Origin: Isoetes taiwanensis
Lineage: Eukaryota; Streptophyta; Lycopodiopsida; Isoetales; Isoetaceae
DNA length: 64,000 nt
Direction: 5' to 3'
Assembly (NCBI GenBank): GCA_021234155.1
Contig: JAJEKV010000084.1
Location: 2,921,702-2,985,701, forward strand
Position numbers and translations under genes: made by a program. Below the pieces are notes generated by a model. That model did not search any database and had not been told where the DNA came from. It saw only the letters and a program-made list of their open reading frames with translations. This document shows positions 46,370 through 57,016 of this stretch, piece by piece; positions within the stretch are counted from its first letter, which is position 1; each line of letters begins with the position of its first letter.

Positions 46370-46642
46370 CGTGCTTTATATTTTAAAGCAGATTGGAATG
46401 TTCTCTTTCACTGGCCTAAACAAACAGCAAGTGGAGTTTGTTACAAGAGAATATCATATATACATGACCTTAGGTTGATATGTTGTTAAATTATATTTCT
46501 ACTTGGTACTCACAGGCATGTATTGACACTAAGAGATCCTTGGGTCTTTTACATACAGATAAGCATGGCAGGCCTTAGTTCCAGAACTGTGCCTCACTTG
46601 GCAAATGCAATTTATGATGCTGTTACACAAATATATTGAAAT
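46370..46642 (+). pseudogene. Aspartate aminotransferase last exons, tandem copy 2b
   Basis: Reads [20 protein letters not shown] then [11 protein letters not shown], the best preserved version of this segment of the enzyme's C-terminal domain. A stop follows, and the PHLAD part is shifted. Confidence 0.8.
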
Positions 46643-46705
46643 CTTATAGTATTTTGCGAATCTTGTTATACAGTATATCAAATTTTGTACTTGCATTTTC
46701 CAATG
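46641..46705 (+). repeat. Repeat shared with the loop at 3664-3728
   Basis: TTGAAATCTTATAGTAT, AATCTTGTTATACA and CAAATTTTGTACTTGCAT blocks occur in the same order at about 3664-3728. It starts exactly at the break of the segmental duplication, so it may mark the junction. Confidence 0.75.
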
Positions 46706-47240
46706 CTGCTCGATTGCGGGTCTTCACAGTGATCAACCTAAATTCTTTGCAAAACAAGAGCGGAGTTAAGATCAAAGCAGTGGCGGATTTGGTGATGGTT
46801 CCTTGGGCATCCTTATTTTTGTGCCTACTTTAAGCAGTATTTTGAAGATCAGGGTTTTACGTTAAAGAGTTACGACCCTACCATAAGCTTTTCCGTCTTT
46901 TAATTGATCCTGGTGCCCAGGCAGCAGAGGATGCACTTGCAGGGCAGGAGAATAGGTATGTCTTTGTTATTTTGCTTGCATTTAGGTTTGGAACATATGG
47001 AACGTCTCTAATACACGAAATATCTATCTATTTCCACCAGTAATAGTAAAAATTGGATGGCCGCATTCATGTATATTGGGTTCTTGATTCTGAAATTGTA
47101 GGCAAGGTACTTACCAACTAAGCATGATTTCATTAATTGGATAAAATAAGCATAATTTTGAGAATTTTAAGCACACCTTATTTGCTCAAGCCACGAATAC
47201 TTTTACCTAGTTCTCGAGCCCAACAAACATGAGGTAATTA
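46706..47240. other. Spacer; no gene recognised
   Basis: An exon-like patch at 46700-46830 (LNSLQNKSGVKIKAVADLVM) cannot be assigned. The rest is AT-rich. Confidence 0.35.
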
Positions 47241-47359
47241 ACATACACATATACATACAAATTATGTGTTATACTTATGCGTGTACATGATACTTGTAGA
47301 AGCCCAATAATGGCCCTACATTCTACACCAATAATTCACATCAATAATTTTCACTTCAC

Positions 47360-47573
47360 TATAAAAACAGCTCGACTCGGGGGTAGAGATCATTCATCTC
47401 CCATGGCTTCCTCGATGCCTCGTCCAGAGCACATCCGATCTTTCAAGTGCTACTTGGGCTACAACGATCTGAATGAATGCGCAAGAAATGGTGTTAATCT
47501 TGATCCATGGCTCCAATCTAAGGCCGATGGTCTGCTAGTGTGCTGCTCAGGGAAGCTCACGGCTTCGTGTTAA
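47360..47573 (+). CDS. Small gene, copy 1 (56-aa ORF with TATA box)
   Basis: TATAAAAA at 47360 lies about 43 bp before the ATG at 47403. The ORF encodes 56 residues with RSFKCYLGYNDLNECARNG, LDPWLQSKADGLLVCCSG and a terminal Cys. Aligning with copy 2 suggests the original frame continued after a shift near 47550 (LRVKVHISWLMTINVREIYE), so this copy may be frameshifted. Promoter block CAATAATT...CACTATAAAA and downstream block TATAGTGTAAGAGCTCTTGT are shared with copy 2. Function unknown. No signal peptide. Confidence 0.45.
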
Positions 47574-48084
47574 AGTCCACATTTCTTGGCTGATGACGAT
47601 CAATGTTAGGGAGATCTATGAGCTGAATAGCATCCACGAGCTTTGATGTTGATGATGAGTGAATCAATGTTATCTTCCACTATTGATGTTATCACTGTTC
47701 AACATGTTATAGTGTAAGAGCTCTTGTGTTAAGATGAAAAATGCAAGACGTAATGAATAATAAATAGTCTATTGTAGTGATGTTATGGATAATAAATAGT
47801 ATATTGTGAAATGCTTTAATGTACCTGTAAGACTCAAGTTTCATCTCCATCCTCGGATGCCTCTTTAGCAAGCAATTCTGTAGATCACGAAGATGAATGG
47901 ATTTGGATTCTGTAGCAAGCGATGCGTAATTTCAACCACACCGAATTACTCAAGCACCGTTTTAAAAGCATACATATATCCATTGAAAGATGTATTATAC
48001 TTGTATTTATACAGCGGTCTTATACCACGAGCAATAATGGGCCAAAGTCTACCCCAATAATTCACCTCAATAATTCTACCTCAC

Positions 48085-48320
48085 TATAAAAGCTTCTCAC
48101 CGGGGCTAAAGTTCATTCCTCTCCCATGGATTATTTGCCTTCATCAATTCACCACATCGAGGCGATCAAGTGCTCAATGAGCCACTCGATCTTGTTGGTT
48201 GCCTAGGCAGGGCATCTTCTTCTTGATCCCTACTGCGAAGAAAAGCTTTGGTATTTGAGATTTCGTTGCCCTGCGTCAATTAGGTGTAATGATCCATCTG
48301 ATTTGGCTTCTGGGCGAATG
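48085..48320 (+). pseudogene. Small gene, copy 2 (frameshifted)
   Basis: TATAAAAG at 48085 and the ATG at 48126 have the same spacing as copy 1. The frame from the ATG (IEAIKCSMSHS) stops after 26 codons. Another frame then gives LLLDPYCEEKLWYLRF and RMSYEISGITTL, matching copy 1's LDPW and its shifted EIYELNSI. Promoter and 3' regions are better conserved than the ORF. Confidence 0.45.
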
Positions 48321-48565
48321 AGCTATGAGATATCGGGGATCACTACTCTGGATCGAAGATGAATGAATCACTGTTTAGCATTGTATAGTGTAAGAGCTCT
48401 TGTGTTGAGATGAAAAAATGAGGCGTAATGAATAATAACTAGTCTATTGTAACTTGCATGTTATGAATGATATAGTAATTATGTAAAAGAGCATTGCATA
48501 CCTCAAGAGTTCTCATCATCGTCCTTAGCTTCTTTAGCCACTAATTCTTGCAAGCTGAGCCCCCC

Positions 48566-48595
48566 ACACTACTAGGGATCACACCGACAATGGCC
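48566..48595. other. Possible terminus of the DUF7869-like element
   Basis: CACTACTAGGGATCACACCG begins about 100 bp past the stop codon of the minus-strand gene. The CACTA start looks like a transposon tip. I did not find an inverted partner, so this stays tentative. Confidence 0.3.
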
Positions 48596-48667
48596 TGGTC
48601 TCTACGGCCCAACCATAGTCTATTGTTTTCAAAGGTTGGTAGCGTGGCGGGTCATTAGGATTGGGTC

Positions 48668-50960
48668 TCAATTCTTGCTCCAGCAATCCCTATCTTGCAT
48701 TGCATATGAGGTTCCCTTTAAACCTTGAGGCTCAAACCAAGAGACAAACACCTCTTCGTAATGTGGGAGATTAGGGTCCTCTATTGGGTCCTCTTGACCA
48801 AAAAGCCAACCCGTCGAGGCGGTTATCATGTGGATACGATTAGCAAGAGCATTCCTTTCTTGACATCTTGGTAGGGGTCGAATATTTCAAGCTGGGTTCT
48901 TGGGTCTGCAGAAAGGCCCAACGTAATGAGATGCTTCAATGTGCTCATCCACAAACACTCTTTTCGGGTTCTTCCAATGCACTTGCACAGTGCTTGGGGC
49001 GAAATCTTGAATGATGTGACTCTCCGGGCTGCCGTCCCCAAGCACTTTCGCAACAAGGTGGACCCGATAGTCAATAACTTCATTCATGTATGTGTTGGAC
49101 CATGACTTATCGCCAGACTCTAGAAATAGCTGCCCGGTGCATCATGTACTTGGCAATAGAAGCTCTTAATGCACCTATATCTTTCAAGCTCCCATATGGC
49201 TGCGGGACCTTAGGTGACCCTCTCGGAATCATAGGTAAACCTTGGGCATCCTCCTTCCACATTCGATTCCCTTTTTAGGGAGCCACTCCCTATGCCACGG
49301 CCTCATCTTGTAGAACATTAGTGGCCATCCATCCTTCATGCAAAACTTGAAGAGTAGAGGTTCAAGTGACCACATAAGCGGTCCTTCTTATCGGGGATAA
49401 AACCTTTCACGAATTCCTTCCAATCGGGAACCTCTGTCACAAGGTAAGGAGAAGGAGCCTTTGAACTACTTTGCACGAAGAGTTGCATAAGCTCGGAATA
49501 GTCAATGCATCTGATCTTCTCATTAGAGTAGAGTAGTTTCCAAATAGGGCATCTATGTCATCGTGGGTGTGTCCAACCATCATGAATCCCGGTGCACTTG
49601 ATCAAAGACACCTAACCAAACCAAGTATGACAAGTAAGAGAAAAGATATCTATTCTTATTGACTGAGCAATTATCTAGCTGCAAGTAAAGCCTCCTAGGC
49701 AACTTGTTAGCTACCATGGGGCCTTTGATAGGAGGCATAAAATCATTTCTCTTGCCATTCATCATTTTTGTCCTAAGGTTATCGTGTTTAAAAATTTTTT
49801 TTGCTTTTCGGGACGATCTGTATCTCTCAAATGGCCCCAATTATCCTCGGATCTATTCTCCGGTGTCTTGAGGTATATGATTCAAGGATCCCACATGAAA
49901 ATTAGAATCATCGGGCGAGGAGGTCGGTGAGAAGTGGCCCAAGGCACCTATACCATGGCCGTGCATGAGAGCACACTGTAAACTGCCCGACCTTGATCGT
50001 TCACCCCTCCATCTGAGACTTTGCTAGCTTCTCTAGGCGAGGGACCATGGTCTTATTCTGATCCATCTTATCATGTATAATGGTTAAAAGCGTGCTCGGG
50101 GAGATCTATGAGACAAAGCTCTCGGGACCGGTAAAGGCTCCTGCATGAAATCTGGGGCGTCATATGTGATTTTTCTCTCCATTGCAAGTACCCTTCTTTC
50201 ATTTGGATCTACGGTCTTAGCAAGCTTTTCCTTTATGACAATACGGGTGTTACACTTAGAAAATGCTATCCTCTTAGCTATTGCCACCTCTGAATGATTC
50301 TCTTTCAAGCGGTGAGAAAGGACGAAGGAGAAATATGCTTGCTGTCATCTGTAGCGGTAATATCTACTTCTTGGTGTATATCCTTCTTAGTCAAGGCTGA
50401 AGGTAGCCTCTTAACATTTTTTGTCACGCTACCCTCGCTCGTAATTTTTCGGCGGTGTGGCATCGTCTCTGCGTTTTCATCTATGAACATAGATAGCCAC
50501 GACATTACCGACCAAAGTATGAGACCTTGGCTTCTTAGACCCGGTATTTCCGTGCTTTCGGCAATTACGTGGCCGTCATTGAAGAGCTTCTTCCACTTGT
50601 AAAAAGTGGAAATGGGTATGCCATAGGCTTTATGCCATGCTTTCAACTTTTGTTTGTTATTCAACATCGGGTTTGCGAACTACACCATTTTCGAGCAAAG
50701 ATCTAGCATGTTATATGCAAAGGTTGTGCGCTCAGGGACTTCATGTTCGGTAAAAGGTTCTCATGCAAGCTATCTCACGGGATGTAAAATTTGCCTGACA
50801 TCGTTTCATCTTGTGAGTGATGACCTGAAGTCTAGAATAGCCTCAACACTAGTTTTTCTTTCACATTTAGTGCTGTCTTTGGGCGTGTCACGGGTCTCCG
50901 ATTGACCATCTTTGTAAGGTCTCTTTTTGGTGATGCCAATTTGGGTCTAATAGAGTAAGG
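48668..50960 (-). pseudogene. DUF7869-like transposase-type protein, decayed
   Basis: In minus order: TFAYNMLDLCSKMV, then LKAWHKAYGIPISTFYKWKK (DNA-binding-like helix), a LPSALTKKDIHQE segment, VAIAKRIAFSKCNT near a lost Cys pair, a HGHGIGALGHFSP patch, then LPRRLYLQLDNCSVNKNRYL, SYLVWLGVFDQV and, after a frameshift, FMMVGHTHDDIDALFGNYST. C-terminal pieces are FKFCMKDGWPLMFYKMRP, PKVPQPYGSLKDIGALRASI and YEEVFVSWFEPQGLKGTSYA, with a stop at 48668. LQLDN-x(5)-NKN-R and VGHTHxDID are diagnostic of a eukaryotic family (DUF7869-type) that I know only as repeat-associated; an RNase-H/DDE-like fold is my inference. Several frameshifts and stops show it is dead. Confidence 0.75.
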
Positions 50961-51039
50961 TTCATTCTCCACATCCTTCTCCTTCACGCTTAACCACGAG
51001 TAGAAGCGGAATGTTATCAGCGAGCACGAAGGCTATGGG

Positions 51040-51340
51040 CCATCGACAAGGTCATGCGGTTGGGGCATTTACGCACGGGCTTGGCGGCGCATAGAGATCT
51101 TTTCGGGCATTGGAAATATGCTCATGATAGTAGCGACTATCGAGCCTTCCCCTAACTTCCGCGTCGGACCACGGCATGGTTTGGATCGGCAAAAGCGATA
51201 ACACCATGGGCATAAGCCATGTGGCGGCATTCATGCATGAGTGTGCATGCCTTCTCAACTAACTCATCTCTAGAAAGCCCTTGCACATGATTAGTCTCAT
51301 TCTTGGCTAACCCCTCATTGCCTCTGTCACTGCCGGTTTA
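51040..51340 (-). pseudogene. Conserved-looking upstream segment, ACTLMHECRHMAYAHG
   Basis: The minus frame reads GLSRDELVEKACTLMHECRH, MAYAHGVIAFADPNHAVV and, after a shift, LDSRYYHEHISNARKDLYAP. It is on the same strand and just upstream of the DUF7869-like gene, so it may be its N-terminal part or another gene of the same element. Not recognised. Confidence 0.35.
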
Positions 51341-52895
51341 TCGTTTTATCGACTGGTGGGGTGCAAGCTTCCTCCTCTCTAACAAGTGGAGCAGCAATGT
51401 CCTTCTTGTACCACAACACAAAAGTCCCCACGGCTTCACCCATTTTTTCTATTTCCATTTAGTGAATTGGTAGCGGCAATTGTCCATCAAAACGTTTCAA
51501 TTGAAACAACAACCATACCCTCGGGACGGTCGAATTGTGATGGCGCTCGAAATTGTGGACTCTTCCCCTCGCCACCTTTTTTCCCGATAGAGATATAGCG
51601 GAATTACATCGCCATCACGCAAAGAAAAGGTCGTGAATATCGCGGCCCGCGATCCTCGTAAGCAAAAAGCAGCGTGATCATAAAGTACTCTGGAAAAATA
51701 ACAAGCGAGAAATTAAAAATGTTGGGGACTTTTCGCCATGCGCGATCTTATCGAGCATGGGCAAAGCAGCGGTCGGCGCTTTTGCAATCATTCAAACTAT
51801 TTGTTTCAATAAGAACTCATGTGCAAATCACATTTGGAGGTTAACAAGTGGTTTCAACTCATAGTTATCGATATTTGGGAGTTCTTTGGTAAAAGCAAGT
51901 GTAGATGGTTGAAGGTATCATGGCCGCGATCTCGTCGAGCACAAAAGTTAAGCGATTGACTTACGGACTAAAGCATTACTCATACCTCCACGAGAATATG
52001 GTGGCGTCAGCGTCTACTTGAAGCCAAAGACCCGTCGGGAAAGGCTGCGGTGTCATAAAAGCGGTGTTTTGTATCATCCTCATGGAGAAAAAAGCATATA
52101 CTTGAAACACGTTTACATTGTATAATAAACACACCGAATGCACAGGTTTCCTTACAACATCTATTTTTACATAGTTGCACCAAAGTATCGGGGAGGTATC
52201 TTATCAATCCATGCAATACATATTGATGTTAGTGTAGAGACTTCGTCGGTTGTAGTTATAATTGAAATTGGTGCGGCATAAACTTTGAGTTCACTTCAGC
52301 GAGTGATATGCATCGAGAATATGCCTTTTACCTGCGCCGAAACCACGAATTCGATGCGGTTGAAGAATTCCAAATGTGCGATGGCGGAGTGCAAGCGGAT
52401 TATGGCGCCCTCGTCGGCGCCTTCAATGGATGCGGGATTACTGCGGCAAATCCTTGCGAACTTGGCCCGGCTTAAGGCGCGACTCGGCGTCTCGAAGATC
52501 TTGCAAAACAATCAAATTTGAATTGGCTTTTCCGCTTTCACTTGAAATGTTTGTTATGGAATTCAAATTTTGCGATCCTTTGTCCGTCAGTAATCGATCG
52601 TCTTTGGAGCATTTCACGGTGCATAGTCGTCATGTACCTTTAATGAATTGCCATTATGGCGAGAAAGTTGAGCAGCGGGCGTCCAAGTCGATAAACACCT
52701 TTTATGCGGATTACTTGCTTTTGGGGGGGGCGTATTCGCGCGGGCGCATTTATGGCGGTAATAATTACGGCGGCCGGCGATAATTAATACTTACGGGGTG
52801 CAATTAGTGCGCCCGCCGCGTCGCGACGCCATTATGCGAGCCGCGATTTTTTCAAGCACCATTATGATGGGCGGGCATTTAAATTCAGCGGCGGC
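51341..52895. promoter_or_regulatory. Divergent intergenic region
   Basis: GC-richer sequence between the minus-strand DUF7869-like gene and the plus-strand locus. It contains the ATCGCGGCCCGCGAT palindrome at 51639-51653 and several GCGATC words (51735, 51925). Frames on both strands are short; 52376-52783 is unrecognised. Confidence 0.35.
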
Positions 52896-52899
52896 GTTC

Positions 52900-52907
52900 T
52901 ATAAATT
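52900..52907 (+). promoter_or_regulatory. TATA box of the plus-strand locus
   Basis: TCTATAAATTG lies about 137 bp before an ATG at 53037 in a good context (CCCATGGCA), with a plausible leader between. Confidence 0.55.
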
Positions 52908-53036
52908 GAAACTTCAGAACCCCTCAAAACAAATTTCAAGACCGCGATTTCTTGGCGCTGGCGCCGACCTCGGGGGCCTTCTCGAGCCTCTCGAAAAAAT
53001 TTGGAATTTCGTACACACCCCGCGCCCAGCGATCCC

Positions 53037-53063
53037 ATGGCACCAAAGGACTCCCTCGAGAAG
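53037..53063 (+). CDS. Candidate first exon (MAPKDSLEK)
   Basis: ATGGCACCAAAGGACTCCCT runs nine codons to a GTAATT donor. The following 250 bp carry four ATCGCG palindromes and look intronic. Exon status rests on the TATA box, start context and donor. Confidence 0.4.
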
Positions 53064-53399
53064 GTAATTTCTAACATTTCAGCTCGGCAAGATCGCGGCC
53101 CGCGATGGGTGCCTACTAGAACTTCTATTGTTTTCATAAGTATAGTTGCTTTCGGCAAGATCGCGACGCGGTCTTCTTAGGATTTTGTAATGTCTTGATA
53201 GAACTTCTATTGTTTGTGGGTGCTCAACAAGATCGCGGACGCGGTCTTGCTGAGCATAGATTTTCTTTCTTGCGATGTTCATGAGTAGTAGTGTAGTAGG
53301 TCACTAGGATCGCGGCCCGCGATGTTCGTGGCGATGGAATTGTTTTCTTCTTTGTGCTTAGCTGCTACAACGATAGTGTGGGTGATAGTGTGGAGTGCT

Positions 53400-54345
53400 A
53401 TTTTAGTTGCTTGGAAGGATCGCGGTGGCGTTTCTCTTGATGGTTTATACATTTTCGTTCCACAACATTTTGCGCCCTATCGGGGCTCTCACCCGCGAGC
53501 TTTTGTTTCTGGCACTTGCTGTTTTGAGGGACGGATGTCGAACCCATCCGTATTATAACCCCTTCAATGAAAGGAAATGGTGTATTGAGATTGCACAAGC
53601 CATACCGCACATTAAAGGTGATGAGAAAGGACACGTGCACTGTTCTGCTTGATTTGGAAAGAAACACGAGGGCGTTGAGCAAGTTGGCATAGTGGTAGCA
53701 ATGTGGGAAGGCACAAAGAACAATGTGCAAGATGCTATCATATGCAGCATTGAGGACACACAAGCATTGCAATTCCTCGAGTACATTTTGAAATGGCGCA
53801 ATTATGATCCGTCCTTGATGACATTCCCGACCAAAATGAACAAGCCCGACCCCAAGGGAAAAACGTCCCCACATCGGCTAAGGGTTATGGCTGGTTGTTG
53901 CCATCCTATGAATCTCTATCTTTGTCGGGGAATAAAGGAAGCAGAGACATATTGGTAGGGTTTCGGCATGCGAAATGGTTTGTCTCGGACAAAAGCCTCA
54001 AAATTTGTGCTTTGAAAGCGATTCGGGACGCGAAAATGCCCTCGTGATGGACACCAATTGGCTAAGAGCCGTGGCCAAGAAAAAGAGTGTGAAACCTATT
54101 GCTACTTTGGGAGAGGCGTCGGCACCAAAAAGGTTGTTGAAGAACCGAGAATCCACGATAAACCCCTCCGGTATTATTAACCCTACTCTTCCTCTTGCTT
54201 TGAAGGGCCCGGATAGCACTACATCTGGTGGATTTATTCAAAAAAAACTCCCTCCTTTCAAAATTAACCTTAGAAATCTCACACTGGCGGCGATAGCCCG
54301 CGGCCCGCTGACTCTCAAACCCCCTCGGCCTCCTCTAAACTAGCA
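53400..54345 (+). pseudogene. Plus-strand partner gene, 5' part (unrecognised)
   Basis: Pieces over frameshifts: LDGLYIFVPQHFAPYRGSHP, then PYYNPFNERKWCIEIAQAIP and HIKGDEKGHVH, then EQVGIVVAMWEGTKNNVQDA and QFLEYILKW, then NALVMDTNWLRAVAKKKSVK and a Pro/Lys-rich end. Codon quality suggests a once-coding, intron-poor gene. I know no family for it. It runs toward the ParB-like segment on the same strand, so both probably belonged to one protein. Confidence 0.4.
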
Positions 54346-54599
54346 TTGACATGGCCCCACCTTTTGCCATTCGGTCGAGTTGAAGTTCAATCGGGAAGAG
54401 GAGCGCAAGATGGCGAGCAAACCACTCGAAGCTTGAGCAGTTCAAAGGTTTTACCCCTTAGGGGTTAATTGGTTTACAAAGATTTCTATTTTTGATTGTG
54501 AACTGCACCCAGCAAACTTGACACACGAGAATGCGGTCAAATGACCATGTTCAAACTACGGTTAAAAGCTTCAAGACATACCCGACGAGAGGTCCTCAC

Positions 54600-55440
54600 A
54601 CTGGCGGCGTCGTCTTGGAGTTTGACCCTATTACCGGTGCTTGATTTCATTATCTTTTGGACACTTTCGTTATGTAGATTTGACTTGATGGTTGTCTATC
54701 TTTCAGGAGGAGGGTGACATGGAGCAATCCAGAAGATTTGAAGGGCAAGAAATTTTATATTATTTCTGGCAACCACAGTATTTGTGCGGCAAAACTCCTT
54801 TGTTCGGTCGTCGGCCCGGTTGGGCGACAACTAGAATTTGCCAAAGTATATGCTAGAAGAAGATCGAGGGTGCTCAGCGAAATCTTCGGACAAAGGAATA
54901 TATAGAGTTGAGTATTCAATGCAGCGAAGTAATTGCAAACACCGTGTCTGAGAGAGCCAGCGATTGAAAAAGCGCAACAACCGTCATCGGCACAAGGCTT
55001 ATGGCTGTCCTCCACAAGGACCTATAGGGACAGCTACAACTTCAGCTTGGAAGGTATTTATTTATTTTCTACTCGCCAACATGCGGCGCGATCTTGATGA
55101 CCTTTGCTTGCGGAGGATTTCCATGAAATTACAGCGACCACCTTGAAAGTGCAGGAGCTTAAGGATGAAAAACAATTCATTTTATGGATGAGAAGGTTTT
55201 TAAGAAGTTAATGGAAGTTGCGGTGCGTGGGTGAGTCGTAAAGCTCGATGTGGCGACCATGGTGAGTTTCGGACAAGCCATCAAAGATTTCTTTAACAAG
55301 ACACGGCTCCGGATGCTACGAGGTATGTCGAATGAGAGGTGTCACGGTACTGCTTTCGATGAGATTATAGAAGGCAAGGCGTATTTAAAGGTGCGGTCGG
55401 GTTATAGCGGGGAGATTTGATTGCAAACAACGGGCAACCG
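54600..55440 (+). pseudogene. ParB-like segment of the plus-strand partner gene
   Basis: The frame at 54714-54905 reads GKKFYIISGNHSICAAKLLC, then KVYARRRSRVLSEI. A beta strand ending in G-x-H-S/R followed by a helix with A-A resembles the catalytic GxHR motif of ParB/sulfiredoxin-fold proteins. Downstream pieces IQCSEVIANTVSERA, YGCPPQGPIGTATTSAWK and SFGQAIKDFFNKTRLRML then TAFDEIIEGKAYL appear conserved in character. Frameshifts separate them. ParB-fold domains act as nucleases, CTPases or DNA-binding modules; which applies here cannot be told. The link is by motif only. Confidence 0.4.
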
Positions 55441-56398
55441 ACATCAGAACCCTCACTTTTATGTGGCGAAAATTTTATCTTATGCCACAAATTTCTTTTG
55501 AAGGATTTCGATATTTGGGAGGAATTGCCGGGCTTTTCCCGATTTGAATGAGCAGAGAATCTTGGATATATCGGATCTGCCGTCTGAGAATGCGTGAAGG
55601 CTAACTATAACAAGGATCATACACAAGGTAACCTACACGTAGCCTTCGGAGCCAATCGGGGAATATTCTAAAGCCGGAAGAGGCTAGAAAAAGAAAGGAA
55701 AAGAAAAATATTGTCATAGCGGTGGCGAAGGATGGCATCCCTACTTCCTCCCAAGTGTCGAGAGAATCGACATTGATATTCATTGACATCAGAGGGATAA
55801 ACAAGGTATGGGATTGCAAAAAATACGAGATCTATTTACAAGGATAGCTACCATGGCGAATGCCAAAATTTATCACTTGGTTATTATCATGCGCTCGGTG
55901 AATTTGCCCAATTGCTTATGCGGTCGGGAAGCAAATTCAGGCGGTGGCTACCTATCTTTAGGTTCTTATGAAGAAATGGGATGGGAGAGCAAATGAAGGG
56001 TGAAAGAACATCGGTACTTTATTAGTCATATGTGCATTAACGGGGTGATGTTGGTGCTTTTTGTGCAACCAGAGCTGGAGCTTAAGCCTATCTCCCACCG
56101 CGGCAAGGCTCCTAAGTCAACACCATTGCCTCCAATGCCGCTAACAGGTAATGAAGATGCCGATGAGAAGATAAAAAAAAAATTTCAGACTCTTTTTACA
56201 GGCAAACCAAGATTCAAATGGGCGGCAATGGAAGGAGATCTTGTATTGAAATGTCAGCTGAAAACCTCGTATGCCTACCATATTGTTGAGCGGCTGGTGC
56301 CAACCCCGATGGTTGCGTTCGGATTTCTTTTAATTTGGGACAACTTCGTGTTGCTCTTATGCAAGGCAAAAAGAGCGTGGCTTCGAAAGTTCGGGTAA
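55440..56398 (+). pseudogene. Plus-strand partner gene, middle and 3' pieces
   Basis: Patches include KNIVIAVAKDGIPTSSQVSR, then LELKPISHRGKAPKSTPLPP and a lysine-rich stretch, then FKWAAMEGDLVLKCQ. Frame changes occur between them. No recognised domain. Confidence 0.3.
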
Positions 56399-56401
56399 AG
56401 T

Positions 56402-57016
56402 GTGCCGTTTTCACGAGGCGTTCTTGGAAAGCGCTTGAGAAAATGGCCAATCAAAGTACGGGGGTTTGAAGAAGAAGAGAAAGCAGAGAATGTTGAGCCT
56501 GATCCAGCTCTGCCCAACATCAGTATCACCCAAAACACAGATCTATCAAACCTGGATTCCATTTTGGAGAACCTCGATGCTAAGTCCTACGAAGAGAGAA
56601 TGGCAGAAACAAAGCGCTTGCTTGAAGAGACTGAAAAAGGTATAGAAGCCCTGGAGCCCACTTTTCAAAAATTGAGTGCACTTAATGAGAAGTTTGATGG
56701 GTACATGCCTTTCTTGACAGGCGAACATAAGTTTCAATACGTGGGTGTAGAACACATGGAAACAGACCACCAGCACATGGAAGCAGACCAACAGCACATG
56801 GAAGCAGACCAACAGCACATGGAAACTGACGAAGATGAGGTTCTCGGGACACAAGAGCATCAGGTACACAGCAAGAAGCAGAAGCTCTCTCATCCACAGC
56901 AGATTGCTAATGAATCGGAGAAGGAACTTATAGGCGGGAGCAGTGCAGTGGACAGTGAAAAATGGGAGCCTGATTCACATCTGCGCGCAAGATCGCATAA
57001 GCGCCATGGGTGTTGA
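56402..57016 (+). CDS. Acidic coiled-coil ORF with HMEADQQ repeats
   Basis: An open frame of about 204 codons. It has a basic start (GKRLRKWPIKVRG), an acidic/coiled-coil middle (SYEERMAETKRLLEETEKGI) and four tandem copies of a 7-8 residue unit (HMETDHQ, HMEADQQ, HMEADQQ, HMETDED) at about 56755-56835. A KKQKLS cluster may be a nuclear signal. The frame may be the C-terminal exon of the plus-strand partner gene. Its openness contrasts with the broken upstream parts. Confidence 0.4.
   Translation: MPFSRGVLGKRLRKWPIKVRGFEEEEKAENVEPDPALPNISITQNTDLSNLDSILENLDAKSYEERMAETKRLLEETEKGIEALEPTFQKLSALNEKFDGYMPFLTGEHKFQYVGVEHMETDHQHMEADQQHMEADQQHMETDEDEVLGTQEHQVHSKKQKLSHPQQIANESEKELIGGSSAVDSEKWEPDSHLRARSHKRHGC
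56755..56835 (+). repeat. Short 24-bp coding repeat (CACATGGAAGCAGACCA)
   Basis: Units of CACATGGAAGCAGACCAACAG type occur three to four times head to tail, producing the HMEADQQ peptide repeat. Confidence 0.8.

Larger units (their letters stand above)
44856..46642 (+). repeat. Segmental duplication copy 2 (partner 24614-27760)
   Basis: Direct copy about 19-20 kb from copy 1. Differences are scattered substitutions and short indels plus the absence of the 1007-bp transposon at the TTAA at 44877-44880. It ends abruptly near 46642, where sequence related to 3664-3728 begins. Confidence 0.9.
47240..48470 (+). repeat. Tandem duplication, about 725 bp apart
   Basis: The region from ATAATGG...CAATAATTCAC to the GAATAATAA block occurs twice, at about 47300-47770 and 48030-48470. 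TATA boxes are 725 bp apart. Confidence 0.8.

Noticed and set aside
53398-53874. 158-codon minus-strand frame
   Set aside because: Overlaps the better plus-strand pieces (PYYNPFNERKW, VVAMWEGTKNN) and shows no motif.
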